Origin: JBBIRG01 sp964410965
Lineage (GTDB): Bacteria > CLD3 > SB21 > JBBIRG01
Assembly: GCA_964410965.1 (NCBI GenBank)
Contig: CAYPIY010000005.1
Coordinates: 62,001-126,000 of the forward strand
Reading direction: 5' to 3'
DNA: 64,000 nucleotides
The position numbers and the translations under genes are program-made. This document shows, piece by piece, positions 18,401 to 26,350 of this stretch. Each line of letters begins with the position of its first letter. Within the stretch, counting starts at the first letter, position 1. The notes below the pieces were generated by a model. The model worked only from the letters and a program-made list of their open reading frames with translations. It did not search any database and had not been told where the DNA came from.

Positions 18401-19003
18401 CGCTACCAAATCATCATTGATCATCGCGCGGATATCCTCATCGGACAATAATTCGACTTTATGAACTTCATGCGAGGTACGGAATCCGTCAAAAAAATGC
18501 AGGAACGGAATGCGCGCTTCCAGCGTCGCGGCCTGGGCAATCAGCGCCATATCCATCGCTTCCTGGACGGAATTGGAACAGAGCAGCGCGAAACCGGTGG
18601 AACGGACGGACATCACATCGCTGTGGTCGCCGAAAATCGACAATGCGTGCGCCGCTACGGCACGGGCTGAAACGTGAAATACCGTGGAATTCAATTCTCC
18701 GGCGATTTTGAACATGTTCGGGATCATCAGCAGCAGTCCCTGGGACGCCGTAAAAGTAGTGGTCAGGGCACCGGACTGCAACGCGCCGTGCACCGCTCCC
18801 GAAGCGCCGCCTTCGCTCTGCAGTTCCACCACACTGGGAATCGTTCCCCACAGGTTCTTTCGACGTTCCGCCGACCACTGGTCCGCCCATTCACCCATAT
18901 TGGATGAGGGCGTAATCGGGTATATGGCGATGACTTCATTCGTTTTATGAGCAACATATGCCGTTGCTTCATTCGCATCGAGATTCACTTTTTCTCTGGG
19001 CAT
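15443..19003 (-). CDS. nifJ: Pyruvate:ferredoxin (flavodoxin) oxidoreductase
   Basis: Full-length single-chain enzyme of 1186 residues that converts pyruvate and CoA to acetyl-CoA, CO2 and reduced ferredoxin. Domains in order: TPP-pyrimidine domain (AYVAHKTNEVIAIYPITPSS), transketolase C-like domain, gamma domain (about 420-600), two 4Fe-4S ferredoxin motifs (CIQCGKCSMVCP near 691 and CTGCELCVEVCP near 752), and the TPP-phosphate domain with CGGCGETPY, the ATGCSSIYGG loop and GGDGWAYDIGYGG near 980. It is the central carbon enzyme of an anaerobic metabolism. It is first in a minus-strand unit with the dihydroorotate-dehydrogenase-like gene. The upstream region 19004-19370 is shared with a divergent exported protein gene. 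Confidence 0.97.
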   Translation of the reverse strand: MPREKVNLDANEATAYVAHKTNEVIAIYPITPSSNMGEWADQWSAERRKNLWGTIPSVVELQSEGGASGAVHGALQSGALTTTFTASQGLLLMIPNMFKIAGELNSTVFHVSARAVAAHALSIFGDHSDVMSVRSTGFALLCSNSVQEAMDMALIAQAATLEARIPFLHFFDGFRTSHEVHKVELLSDEDIRAMINDDLVAAVRKRALSPDHPVLRGTAQNPDVFFQARETVNKFYTAVPGIVQKAMDQFAKVVGRQYHLFEYVGHPEAERVIILMGSGAEAAHETVEFLMNKGEKIGVLKVRLYRPFSTKDFIAALPKSVRTLAVLDRTKEPGAMGEPMYLDVMSALLESSQQGKLSSIPKVIGGRYGLSSKEFTPAMVKGVFDEMKKPEPKNHFTVGINDDVTNSSIDFDHNFTTETDDVFRGMFFGLGADGTVGANKNSIKIIGEETDFDAQGYFVYDSKKSGAITTSHLRFGKKPIHSTYLISKAKFVACHQFSFLEKYDMLQYAEPGSVFLLNAPFAHDQVWDQMPKKVQQDIIDKKLKFWVIDGYKVANETGMGERVNTIMQTCFFKISGVLPEKEAIDAIKNSIKKTYMKKGEDVVKKNWDAVDQTVANLFEVRYPAKVTSAIDMPPIVSDAAPEFVKNVTAQIIAGKGDHLPVSVFPVDGTFPTGTTQWEKRNITLEIPSWDPETCIQCGKCSMVCPHAVIRIKVYNKENLKNAPATFKHTPYKGKEFAEGSEYTLQIAPEDCTGCELCVEVCPAKNKQKTGFKAINMTPQPPIRITERENWNFFLTIPEVDRNAIKIDNVKNSQFLQPLFEFSGACGGCGETPYVKLTTQLFGDRMIVANATGCSSIYGGNLPTTPWSFNKNGRGPAWSNSLFEDNAEFGLGFRLTIDKHNEQAKELLHAMAAQVGGALAEEIISAKQHEESEISAQRERVNALKGKLAGMNTPEAKRLLSLADYLVKKSVWIMGGDGWAYDIGYGGLDHVLASGRNVNILVLDTEVYSNTGGQMSKATPIGAVAKFAAGGKPTAKKDLAMQAVAYRSVYVARVAMGANDGHTVKAFIEAEKYDGPSIIIAYSHCIAHGINLKNGLTQQKLAVDSGYWPLFRFNPALIGEGKNPFQLDSRAPKIPLQEYIYNETRFKMLTKIDPNAAKMLLEKAQLEVKDRWTLYERMVALFEPKQS

Positions 19004-19370
19004 AATGATAATACCTTATTTTAAATCAATTTAAGTTATACAATTCACGAGAGCTGGAAATAATAGCGAACCTGAGGATTAAAATCAAGATTTTTCTTGA
19101 GACTTTTTGGAGTGTCTTGCTGGAAATCCGCTGCACCTTTAGGCATGCACGGAAAACACCGGAAACCATCCCGGCGAACAAATCATGTGCCCGGTCCGCT
19201 GAAGGATGATGGATTACATGGTATTCCGTATTATCGCATTTACCTGCAGGTATAATCAGGTATTTAATACAGTTTTGCCCGCTGTATTTACTTGAACTTA
19301 TTTCATTTTTTTTTTATAATGATTTGTTTAAACGGATTTCGTATTTATTTATTTAAAGGCATTCAAAGAC
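19004..19370. other. Divergent intergenic region (nifJ / FISUMP gene)
   Basis: 366 bases containing the outward promoters of nifJ and the exported FISUMP protein. A 7-bp inverted repeat AATACAG / CTGTATT with a 9-base spacer lies at 19266-19288, about 85 bases before the rightward gene, and could be an operator. No RNA gene or small coding frame is supported. Confidence 0.5.
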
Positions 19371-20678
19371 ATGAACACATTGTACAGGACGCTGATTTTT
19401 TGTTTTGCTATTTTCACAACCCTGAACCTGACCGCTGAAACCTCTTTCTCCCAGCAACTCCAGAAAAAGAAAGCGGTGGCCGTCCTTGAATTCAGCAATG
19501 CCGGAGGAATGGAAACCGGTGATATGTCCATCCTGACCAACCGGTTCCGCAACTTTCTCGTCATGGCGGGAGAATACGATGTCCTGGAACGCGACAAAAT
19601 GAGGGATATCCTGAAGGAACAGGATTTCCAGGGCACAGACGACTGCAACACGTCCGAATGCGCCGTGCAGGTCGGGAAACTGCTGGGCGTGGAAAAAATG
19701 GTCGCCGGGGACATCGGCAAAATGGGACAGGTCTATACGATCGATATCCGCATGATCAGCGTCGCAACGGGCAAGATCGAACATACGGAATCGCAGAACC
19801 ACAAAGGCGAAAAGGAAGGATTGCTGGACATGATCGAGGCGATCGCGTTTGTCCTTTCAGGAAAATCGGCCCCGACAAAATCCAACATCAATCTCGTGAC
19901 CCGGAAGGAAACGGATGATGAGGTCAAGATCGGAACGGTCACGAAAAAAACCGGTTCGCTGGAAATCAACAATGAAGTGGAAGGCATACTTTTTATCGAC
20001 GGGAAAGAAATCGGGGAAGTCACGCCCGGCACGATCATCCCGGTGGAAAACATGAAAACCGGAAAACACCTGATCGAGATCAAAAAGGAAAACATTCTGT
20101 ATACGCTCAATGTCGATGTCGAATTCGACAGGATCATCAAAATTTCGACCCGCGACATGGCAAAACTTTCGATCATTTCCGATAAAATCGTCTCATACTT
20201 CGATCCCCGGGACCAGTCGATGTACAGAGCCGTGAATATCGGCAACACCCTTTGGATGCTCGACAACCTGAGGTACAAGGGAACCGGCGGAAGCTTCTGC
20301 TACAATGATGACAGCGTGAAATGCGATTCGCACGGCAGGCTGTATACATGGGAAGCCGCGAAGAAAGCGGTTCCCGATGGATGGCGGCTCCCGACCAAAG
20401 AGGAATGGGAACAGCTGATGACCGTCCTGAAAGCTTCCGGAAGCGACGGCAATAAATCCACGGGCGATTTTCAAAGTTTTGCCGGTGCCGGCGCGGGCTG
20501 GAAAAGCCCCGAAGGTCCCTATAATTACATCAATCAGTTCCCCTGTTTCTGGTCGTCTTCAGAATCGGATCAGCAGTCCGCATGGTTCTGCAATTTTACA
20601 AACCAGCCGAAAAGCGCCTATATCAAGGCGGTCAACAAAAAATACGGGTTCAGCATCCGCTGCGTGAAAATTCAGTAA
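19371..20678 (+). CDS. Exported CsgG/PEGA/FISUMP-domain protein
   Basis: 435-residue exported protein with an N-terminal signal peptide (about 1-28). Residues 33-165 resemble the CsgG/LpoB-like curli-assembly fold (AVAVLEFSNAGG, LERDKMRDILKEQDFQ, GVEKMVAGDIGKMGQVYTIDIRM, found in periplasmic or outer-membrane lipoproteins). A PEGA-like beta domain follows (about 195-265, INNEVEGILFIDGKEIGEVTPG). The C-terminal 150 residues are a FISUMP-type domain: NIGNTLWMLDNLRY, GRLYTWEAAKKAVPDGWRLPT, EEWEQL, FWSSSE and YGFSIRCVK. FISUMP domains were named from Fibrobacter exported paralogues; their function is unknown. No lipobox is obvious. Followed by a strong bidirectional terminator. Confidence 0.85.
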   Translation: MNTLYRTLIFCFAIFTTLNLTAETSFSQQLQKKKAVAVLEFSNAGGMETGDMSILTNRFRNFLVMAGEYDVLERDKMRDILKEQDFQGTDDCNTSECAVQVGKLLGVEKMVAGDIGKMGQVYTIDIRMISVATGKIEHTESQNHKGEKEGLLDMIEAIAFVLSGKSAPTKSNINLVTRKETDDEVKIGTVTKKTGSLEINNEVEGILFIDGKEIGEVTPGTIIPVENMKTGKHLIEIKKENILYTLNVDVEFDRIIKISTRDMAKLSIISDKIVSYFDPRDQSMYRAVNIGNTLWMLDNLRYKGTGGSFCYNDDSVKCDSHGRLYTWEAAKKAVPDGWRLPTKEEWEQLMTVLKASGSDGNKSTGDFQSFAGAGAGWKSPEGPYNYINQFPCFWSSSESDQQSAWFCNFTNQPKSAYIKAVNKKYGFSIRCVKIQ

Positions 20679-20701
20679 CCCCGTACATATCCAAAAAATA
20701 T

Positions 20702-20737
20702 GGCTCTGCGATCACATGCATCGCAGAGCCTTTTCTT
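20702..20737. terminator. Bidirectional terminator
   Basis: Perfect 11-bp stem GGCTCTGCGAT / ATCGCAGAGCC with a 7-base loop, TTTTCTT after it on the plus strand and a run of A before it (T on the minus strand). It serves the convergent genes ending at 20678 and 20766. Confidence 0.9.
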
Positions 20738-20765
20738 GTTCCGTTGATTGAATTACCGGTAAGTC

Positions 20766-23700
20766 CTATTTCAGCAGCATCATTTTCCGGACAGCCGTGC
20801 GCTGTCCCGCTTGTATCCGGTAAAGATAGATCCCTGATCCGGCCGCCCGTCCATTCATGTCTTTTCCGTTCCAGTTCACCGTATAATGTCCCGCTTTCTG
20901 ATGCCCGTTTACAAGCGTCGCGACCTCCTGACCGAGCACATTGTACACTTTCAGCGTCACCTTCCCGTCCGAGGGAACGGAATACCTGACAGCCGTCGAC
21001 GGATTGAAAGGATTCGGATAGTTCTGCGACAATTCAAACTGTTTCGGCGCCGTTTCTTCACGTTCATCGGCTGTTACCAGCGAAACGCAGGAAATGCCGG
21101 CTTCCCACCCGTCGTCGGTCAGGTAGACGTCCGAATAGAACCGGAACGTCAGCGCTCCCGAAGCATGCCCCGAAGTGATTACCTGAGTAATGGAAGTTCC
21201 TGTAAACGGGCTTCCGGAAACCTGCGGGGAGTTCGTGTCCGGCCCGTCATACACGTACAGATAATCCCAGTCCTCTTCAATGCTGAACGAAGCAAAACTG
21301 ATCCGGACTTTTCTTGTGTTATCCAGCGGCGACAGCGTAAGGATGAAATTTTCATTGTTCTGGTATTTCCCGGTTTGTCCGCCGGTATCGTAAAACTTGC
21401 CATTGCTGACGGTCTCGATGCCGTTCTTCATCCTGTATTCCGGTATAATGCCGATGACGACTGAAAAGTCCTTTTGGGCAGTATAACTCTGAAACTGAGT
21501 GAAAAAACCTATATCAGCCGGTGTTCCGGGAACAGCCAGGCTGTCCGCGGAAACGGTGAATCTCAACATAACGGTGTCACCCGGGGAAACGGAATCCGCA
21601 TAACATGAATCAGTTATGAGGATCAGACTGGAACTGGTTGTATAAATCCATCCTGCGGTATATCCCGCGGTTGAATGCCCGCGGTTGACGACGGGAATGA
21701 CCAGTTCAGCGGTTTCGCCCGGGTCGAGGATTCCGTCATGATCACCGGTCACCGCATCGTCCACCGACAGGGACTGAGCGGAAAAGGACGGCGCATGCAG
21801 GGGAATGATTATCTGGGACTGCCAGGCCCGGCCGCTGTCGTCCGTGAAAGTAACCGTGCATTTCGCCGGATGCATGTCCGGGACGAGCGGATGAACGGTG
21901 ATCTGAAATGCCGTTTCACCCGGAACCGAGGAATCGGCCAGGATCTTTCCGTACGCAAACTGGCTGTCGTTTACGGTTATGAATGTATCGGCCGTACTCA
22001 GCACGGCGGTCACTCCCGACGCGGAGTCCAGTCCCACGTTGTTGGCGGCCACATTCAGATGAAGGGTTTCCCCGAAATCGGCCTGTCCGTTTCCGTTACC
22101 GGAATCATCGGCGACGCTTTTCAGTTCAGCGGTGATCCATGGCCCGTCGGGGCTGCTCACAGTCAAGTCCGCATAAATCGTCGTGGTATTGAATCCCGTC
22201 ACGACCAGCCTTACCGGACCGGGCATAAGCCCGTGGTCTATGGTCACGCTCCCCGAGGAACCGGTTATGCCCCTGAAGAAATTTCCGTCCTGAATCAGCG
22301 ATATAGTCGCGCCTTCGGCAGGGGAACCGGACATGACGGTCGTGGTAAACGGAACGCCGGTAAGGATCTGTTCGTTGGTTAAATATATCTCCCGGGGTGT
22401 ATCGGTTCTCAGCATCAGTGTGACGTCACCGAAAATCGTCCAGGTCTGCATGGTTTCCAGGTCGTCGCTCTGGTTCGATTCGGTATACATCAGGGTCAGC
22501 GCGTTAAAAATGAGCGATCCGGCAGTGACGCGCTGTTCATCATTCGTGATGCCGTTCTGGCCCGGATACAGGGAATAATCGTATCCTCCGGTCAGGATAT
22601 CATTGATGTAGTCCTGTCCGCGCATGGGCGGGTCCCACGGCTGGCTGATCGTGGAAGCGAGCATCAACACCGCTCCGCCCTGATCTTTCCTGAGCCAGGT
22701 TTCCCCGAAACAGGTTGTGTTGTGGAACTGCCCGTTGTTGCAGGCGACGGAAATGATAAACGGCATTTTGCTTCCGTTTGACAGCGCGTTCACGTTAGCA
22801 TTATTGAAACCTGTGGTTCCCCATGAGGAGGAGGATCCGTGCCCTGTGTAATTGATCACGCTCACGCCCTCATTGACCGACGAAGTCACGTACGAAGCGT
22901 AGTCATTCGGCTCGTAGACCGAGTCGTAATGCGCATACGTGAACGGGTGAAGTTTCCGGTTATAGATATTCCCGATATGCTCATAATCGATCTCGTTGTC
23001 GTCTCCGGGTCCTTCTTCGGAGGCAATCCCCAGCGCGCGCGGATACCAGGCTCCGCTGCTGTCCGGAGTTTTTTCATATCCGATCGTCTTATTCACCTGT
23101 ACCGTGACGTCGGCGGAGGTTGCCGCGGAAAACCGGCCGATGCACAGATCAGCGATGAAATCCGTTCCGGCAACGCAGCCCAGCTGGGGATCCATCGGAA
23201 AATCTGACGACGTGCCCAAATCGGACCTGATGTCCGCCCAGTCCCCCACCAGCTGGACATACAGCAGATCCGGGTTTTCGTTATATTTTTGCTGGATCAG
23301 CGATTTGACATTGGTGTTCACCGGGACGATTTCACGCAATACGTCCATCCCTTTTTCTTTCTTCCACTGTATATAGGGTTCGATGGCTGCTGTGTCCCTC
23401 GCGGTCGTGATCACGAGAAGGCCGCCGTCTTCTCCGATTGTCAGGCTTTCTTTGTTGCCGGAATAATTGATGAAAACCGAACGGTACACCGCGTCCATTT
23501 CACGGAGAATTCGTTCCGGCACGCGGGTCAGGGGATTGGTGGAAGTCTGCATGTGTTCTGTCAGCCGTACGCGGATGGTTCTGTAAGCGCGCAGGATGCG
23601 GAGTTTGGCGTTGTACTGAAACGGAAAAATTTTCACGGTAACGCCGCGGACATCACGGATGATGTAAGGTTCCGATGTTTCCGCCAGTACGGACGGATAC

Positions 23701-24110
23701 CAGGAATCCGTGACCGAATTCGGGTCGGTCATGTAGGGAATTTCGTCCGGGTTCTGGTTCCGGTAAATGACTCCGCGCGATGGAAGCAGCGGATGTTCCA
23801 GGGTATATTCGGCATAATCGCCTCCGGTAAATTCAAGTCTGACGTCATTCTTCGGCGACAGCATCACCGAAGCCGTAACGAAAGGCATTTCGGCATAACC
23901 TTTCAGCCGGGTATGCACACCGGAACCGAAAGTGACGGTCTGATATGTCCCGCTACCGGCGGTTACCGTTTTTATGACTGGGGCCGCGATGTCACAAAAC
24001 AGTTCGTGCTCCCCGGACTGGTTTTGCGTATAGTTGATTTGGACGTCATCTGCGTACATCGGGTTCGAGCACATCAGCGCTGCAATCGCAAGAATCATGG
24101 CTTTTTTCAT
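20766..24110 (-). CDS. Gingipain-like C25 cysteine protease with T9SS tail
   Basis: 1114-residue secreted protease. Signal peptide 1-20; a C25-type propeptide region (about 25-215); the caspase-like C25 catalytic domain (about 225-580) with catalytic His424 in NYTGHGSSS and Cys457 in SVACNNGQF; then beta-sandwich domains (about 580-890) with a PPC/CARDB-like pattern, a CUB-like domain (about 900-1025, DNTRKVRISFASFSIEED) and a type A T9SS C-terminal domain starting YPNPFNPST and ending RKMMLLK. It is expected to cross the outer membrane through T9SS and be anchored on the surface or released. This is one of three such tails in the window. Unlike gingipains it appears to be a single protease with no adhesin repeats. 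Confidence 0.93.
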   Translation of the reverse strand: MKKAMILAIAALMCSNPMYADDVQINYTQNQSGEHELFCDIAAPVIKTVTAGSGTYQTVTFGSGVHTRLKGYAEMPFVTASVMLSPKNDVRLEFTGGDYAEYTLEHPLLPSRGVIYRNQNPDEIPYMTDPNSVTDSWYPSVLAETSEPYIIRDVRGVTVKIFPFQYNAKLRILRAYRTIRVRLTEHMQTSTNPLTRVPERILREMDAVYRSVFINYSGNKESLTIGEDGGLLVITTARDTAAIEPYIQWKKEKGMDVLREIVPVNTNVKSLIQQKYNENPDLLYVQLVGDWADIRSDLGTSSDFPMDPQLGCVAGTDFIADLCIGRFSAATSADVTVQVNKTIGYEKTPDSSGAWYPRALGIASEEGPGDDNEIDYEHIGNIYNRKLHPFTYAHYDSVYEPNDYASYVTSSVNEGVSVINYTGHGSSSSWGTTGFNNANVNALSNGSKMPFIISVACNNGQFHNTTCFGETWLRKDQGGAVLMLASTISQPWDPPMRGQDYINDILTGGYDYSLYPGQNGITNDEQRVTAGSLIFNALTLMYTESNQSDDLETMQTWTIFGDVTLMLRTDTPREIYLTNEQILTGVPFTTTVMSGSPAEGATISLIQDGNFFRGITGSSGSVTIDHGLMPGPVRLVVTGFNTTTIYADLTVSSPDGPWITAELKSVADDSGNGNGQADFGETLHLNVAANNVGLDSASGVTAVLSTADTFITVNDSQFAYGKILADSSVPGETAFQITVHPLVPDMHPAKCTVTFTDDSGRAWQSQIIIPLHAPSFSAQSLSVDDAVTGDHDGILDPGETAELVIPVVNRGHSTAGYTAGWIYTTSSSLILITDSCYADSVSPGDTVMLRFTVSADSLAVPGTPADIGFFTQFQSYTAQKDFSVVIGIIPEYRMKNGIETVSNGKFYDTGGQTGKYQNNENFILTLSPLDNTRKVRISFASFSIEEDWDYLYVYDGPDTNSPQVSGSPFTGTSITQVITSGHASGALTFRFYSDVYLTDDGWEAGISCVSLVTADEREETAPKQFELSQNYPNPFNPSTAVRYSVPSDGKVTLKVYNVLGQEVATLVNGHQKAGHYTVNWNGKDMNGRAAGSGIYLYRIQAGQRTAVRKMMLLK

Positions 24111-24361
24111 GAAAATGTCCGTAATAATGAATTGACAGTAAGATATTTTAACGCCGGATAATATGCATATATTTTCAGGAATCCAACAGTTTTTCCGGCA
24201 ATTTGCAGTAAACGGAATTCACACATGCCGGCATTCATTCCCGGTCCCTCATCCGGAAAAAACGTTACCCTTCCTTTCCATCAATAATAGAGTGATCAAG
24301 TTCCTTGCAGGCGAGAATTATTGCTGGTTCACTGATGATCAGCGGAGGCATGGTGCGGGGA

Positions 24362-25141
24362 TCAATCCGGTTTTTTCCGGGATTTCAGCAGAACGGCAAA
24401 AGAGACAAGGGATATCAGAAAAAATAAGATCAGGCTTTGCTGCGATCCGATGAAAAACCTGAAAACGTCATATTCCCGGATCAGGGTTTCACCATAGTAA
24501 AATTCCCCGCCGAACATCACGTAATTCCATCCGTAATGAACGGCCCACGCGTAGCCGATGTGATTGAATCTGAGAATCAGGTTGTTCCTCACCGTACCGA
24601 TGAGAAAAATGCCCGACAGCGTCATCCAGTCCAGCGCGGCTCCCTGAAAAGGCGACAGCAAATAAAAAAGAAAATGAAATACCGTAAATGCCAGTGACGC
24701 GGCAATGCTCAGAACGGCCGGATCCTTAAAGAAAGAAATCAGACGAAGCCGCAAAAGGAGGATGAAACCGAGCACGATTTCCTCGTTCAAGGTTTGCCCG
24801 ACAGTATGAATGCTTTTCCATGAAGGAAGGACGGTCAGGGAAGGATTCCGCTGAAAACCGTTTTGTTCGGCCAGATATCGGATGATGACATACGATACCA
24901 GTATGACGATCGCCGTGAGAGCCGGGATCAGCCATAAATCAGTTTTCGTGAAACGGAGTCCGACCGGACGGAGAAAATCCCTCCTCAGGAAACCAAAGCT
25001 GGCAAGAACGATGAGGACCGTTCCGGTAACCGAAACATAAAAACCGGTATCAGGGACATAACTCAGTGAAAGGTAAATGAATATGACAACCTGTATGAAT
25101 ACCGATTCTTTACTGAAAAAATATTTTATAACTTTATTCAC
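24362..25141 (-). CDS. CPBP-family intramembrane protease homologue
   Basis: 259-residue protein with about seven to eight hydrophobic segments and the three CPBP (CAAX protease and bacteriocin-processing, Rce1-like) motifs in degenerate form: E120-E121 (LNEEIVLGF), H156 (FTVFHFL) and H202/N206 (VHYGWNYVMF). The Arg of the canonical EExxxR motif is replaced by Gly125, so activity is uncertain although the catalytic Glu and His residues are kept. It is followed 23 bases downstream on the same strand (to the left) by non-coding sequence, and lies between the C25 protease and a duplicated exported protein. Substrate unknown. Confidence 0.78.
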   Translation of the reverse strand: MNKVIKYFFSKESVFIQVVIFIYLSLSYVPDTGFYVSVTGTVLIVLASFGFLRRDFLRPVGLRFTKTDLWLIPALTAIVILVSYVIIRYLAEQNGFQRNPSLTVLPSWKSIHTVGQTLNEEIVLGFILLLRLRLISFFKDPAVLSIAASLAFTVFHFLFYLLSPFQGAALDWMTLSGIFLIGTVRNNLILRFNHIGYAWAVHYGWNYVMFGGEFYYGETLIREYDVFRFFIGSQQSLILFFLISLVSFAVLLKSRKKPD

Positions 25142-25165
25142 CGCTTACACAACCGGTCAGGATAA

Positions 25166-26095
25166 TTATTTCTGGTTCTTGAAATAATTGACGATGTCGG
25201 TAATCGTTTTCACGGTTTCATCGGCATTCAGCGCCGTATTCATTTTTTTATCGTTATAGAAATGATCTTTAGCGTTAAAAAAAACATCAATCACCGGAAA
25301 TGGTTTGGAAGCGAGACACTCGCCGATTATAATGATATCTTTCAATCCATCATCATTCACGTCGCGCAGGCCCACGGCTTCCACATGTCCGCAATCGAAG
25401 CCGTCCTCGTGGCCGTAAAATTCCGGAAATGTGTAGACGATATCGTTTCCTTTCATCAGATAGAAATAGAGTCTGGGCTTGAACACCGGTTTTTCGGAAT
25501 TATCGGCGTAGGAGGCGAATTTTACTTTTCCGAAATGCGGCAGTTCGACATCAAAGGACTGGCCGGGAATGATTTCGCCTATGGGTTTCAGCGTTGTTTT
25601 TTTCTCTTTAAAATATTTCACCACATCCGCGACAGACTTGATAGAAAGATCAGAATTGATGTCTGAATTCACGGCGTCGTCATGATCGAAGGTTTCCGTT
25701 TTATTAATATACACGCCGATCACGGGAAAAGGAACCGCCGCGTCCGGTCCGATGCCGGTCATATAATTCGCGATGATGATGACGTCCTTCAGGTTGTCGC
25801 TGTTCAGGTCTTTGAAAGCGACGGCGACAATTTCGTCGGCCATCCAGCCCTGTTTGTTGCCGTAGAAATCGGCGAACTGATACTCGATAGCGTCATCCTT
25901 AAGGAAGTAAAAATTGAAGCGGTCAACATTACCCGCGCCTTTGTACGACGCGAATTTCACTTTTCCGAAATGCGGGAATTCCGCGTCGAACGTCTGGTTC
26001 GCAATCAATTCACCGGACGGGCCTTCCCCGTACTGTGCGGATAGAGTGAAAAAGGGAAGAAGAAAAAGAAATGCAACAGATAAGATTGTTTTCAT
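25166..26095 (-). CDS. Exported protein with internal duplication
   Basis: 309-residue protein with a signal peptide (about 1-20, ending LSAQ). The mature part consists of two similar halves: each starts with a version of G(E)(L/I)I..Q(T/S)FD.E(F/L)PHFGKVKFASY, continues with a Y(F/L)...D.I.Y.F..FYG segment, a calcium-loop-like D-(L/V)-N-x-D-x-LKD(V/I)III motif, PFPVI.V(Y/F) and ends with V..I.D(V)VKYFK/VNYFK. The halves cover about 28-165 and 170-309. The DxNxD loop suggests Ca2+ binding as in EF-hand-like or FG-GAP repeats. No known family name. It lies 24 bases upstream of the CPBP gene on the same strand and may share a transcript with it. Confidence 0.8.
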   Translation of the reverse strand: MKTILSVAFLFLLPFFTLSAQYGEGPSGELIANQTFDAEFPHFGKVKFASYKGAGNVDRFNFYFLKDDAIEYQFADFYGNKQGWMADEIVAVAFKDLNSDNLKDVIIIANYMTGIGPDAAVPFPVIGVYINKTETFDHDDAVNSDINSDLSIKSVADVVKYFKEKKTTLKPIGEIIPGQSFDVELPHFGKVKFASYADNSEKPVFKPRLYFYLMKGNDIVYTFPEFYGHEDGFDCGHVEAVGLRDVNDDGLKDIIIIGECLASKPFPVIDVFFNAKDHFYNDKKMNTALNADETVKTITDIVNYFKNQK

Positions 26096-26119
26096 AATAT
26101 ATCCTTTTATTTATCGTTC

Positions 26120-26206
26120 AAAACCTTCAAGGTTTTAACCTGTTCAAGATCAGTTTACATTATCTAACTCAAATTAGCAACCTTTACGGAAAACCTTAAA
26201 GGTTTT
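26120..26206. repeat. Paired 17-bp palindromes AAAACCTT-N-AAGGTTTT
   Basis: Two copies of a perfect palindrome with 8-base arms and a one-base centre, at 26120-26136 (centre C) and 26190-26206 (centre A), exactly 70 bases apart, in the 255-base gap between two minus-strand genes. They could be paired operators for the gene starting at 26095 or a mobile intergenic repeat. Confidence 0.75.
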
Positions 26207-26350
26207 CAGGATTACCTCCCCACCATAACGAACGGACTCCAGTAATACGGCGAGGCGAACTGCTTTGATTTGATTCTAGATATTCAAAACAACCACAGCG
26301 TAGATGGATATAATTCCCCAAGTCAGGTGAATATATACATTCCAAATTCA

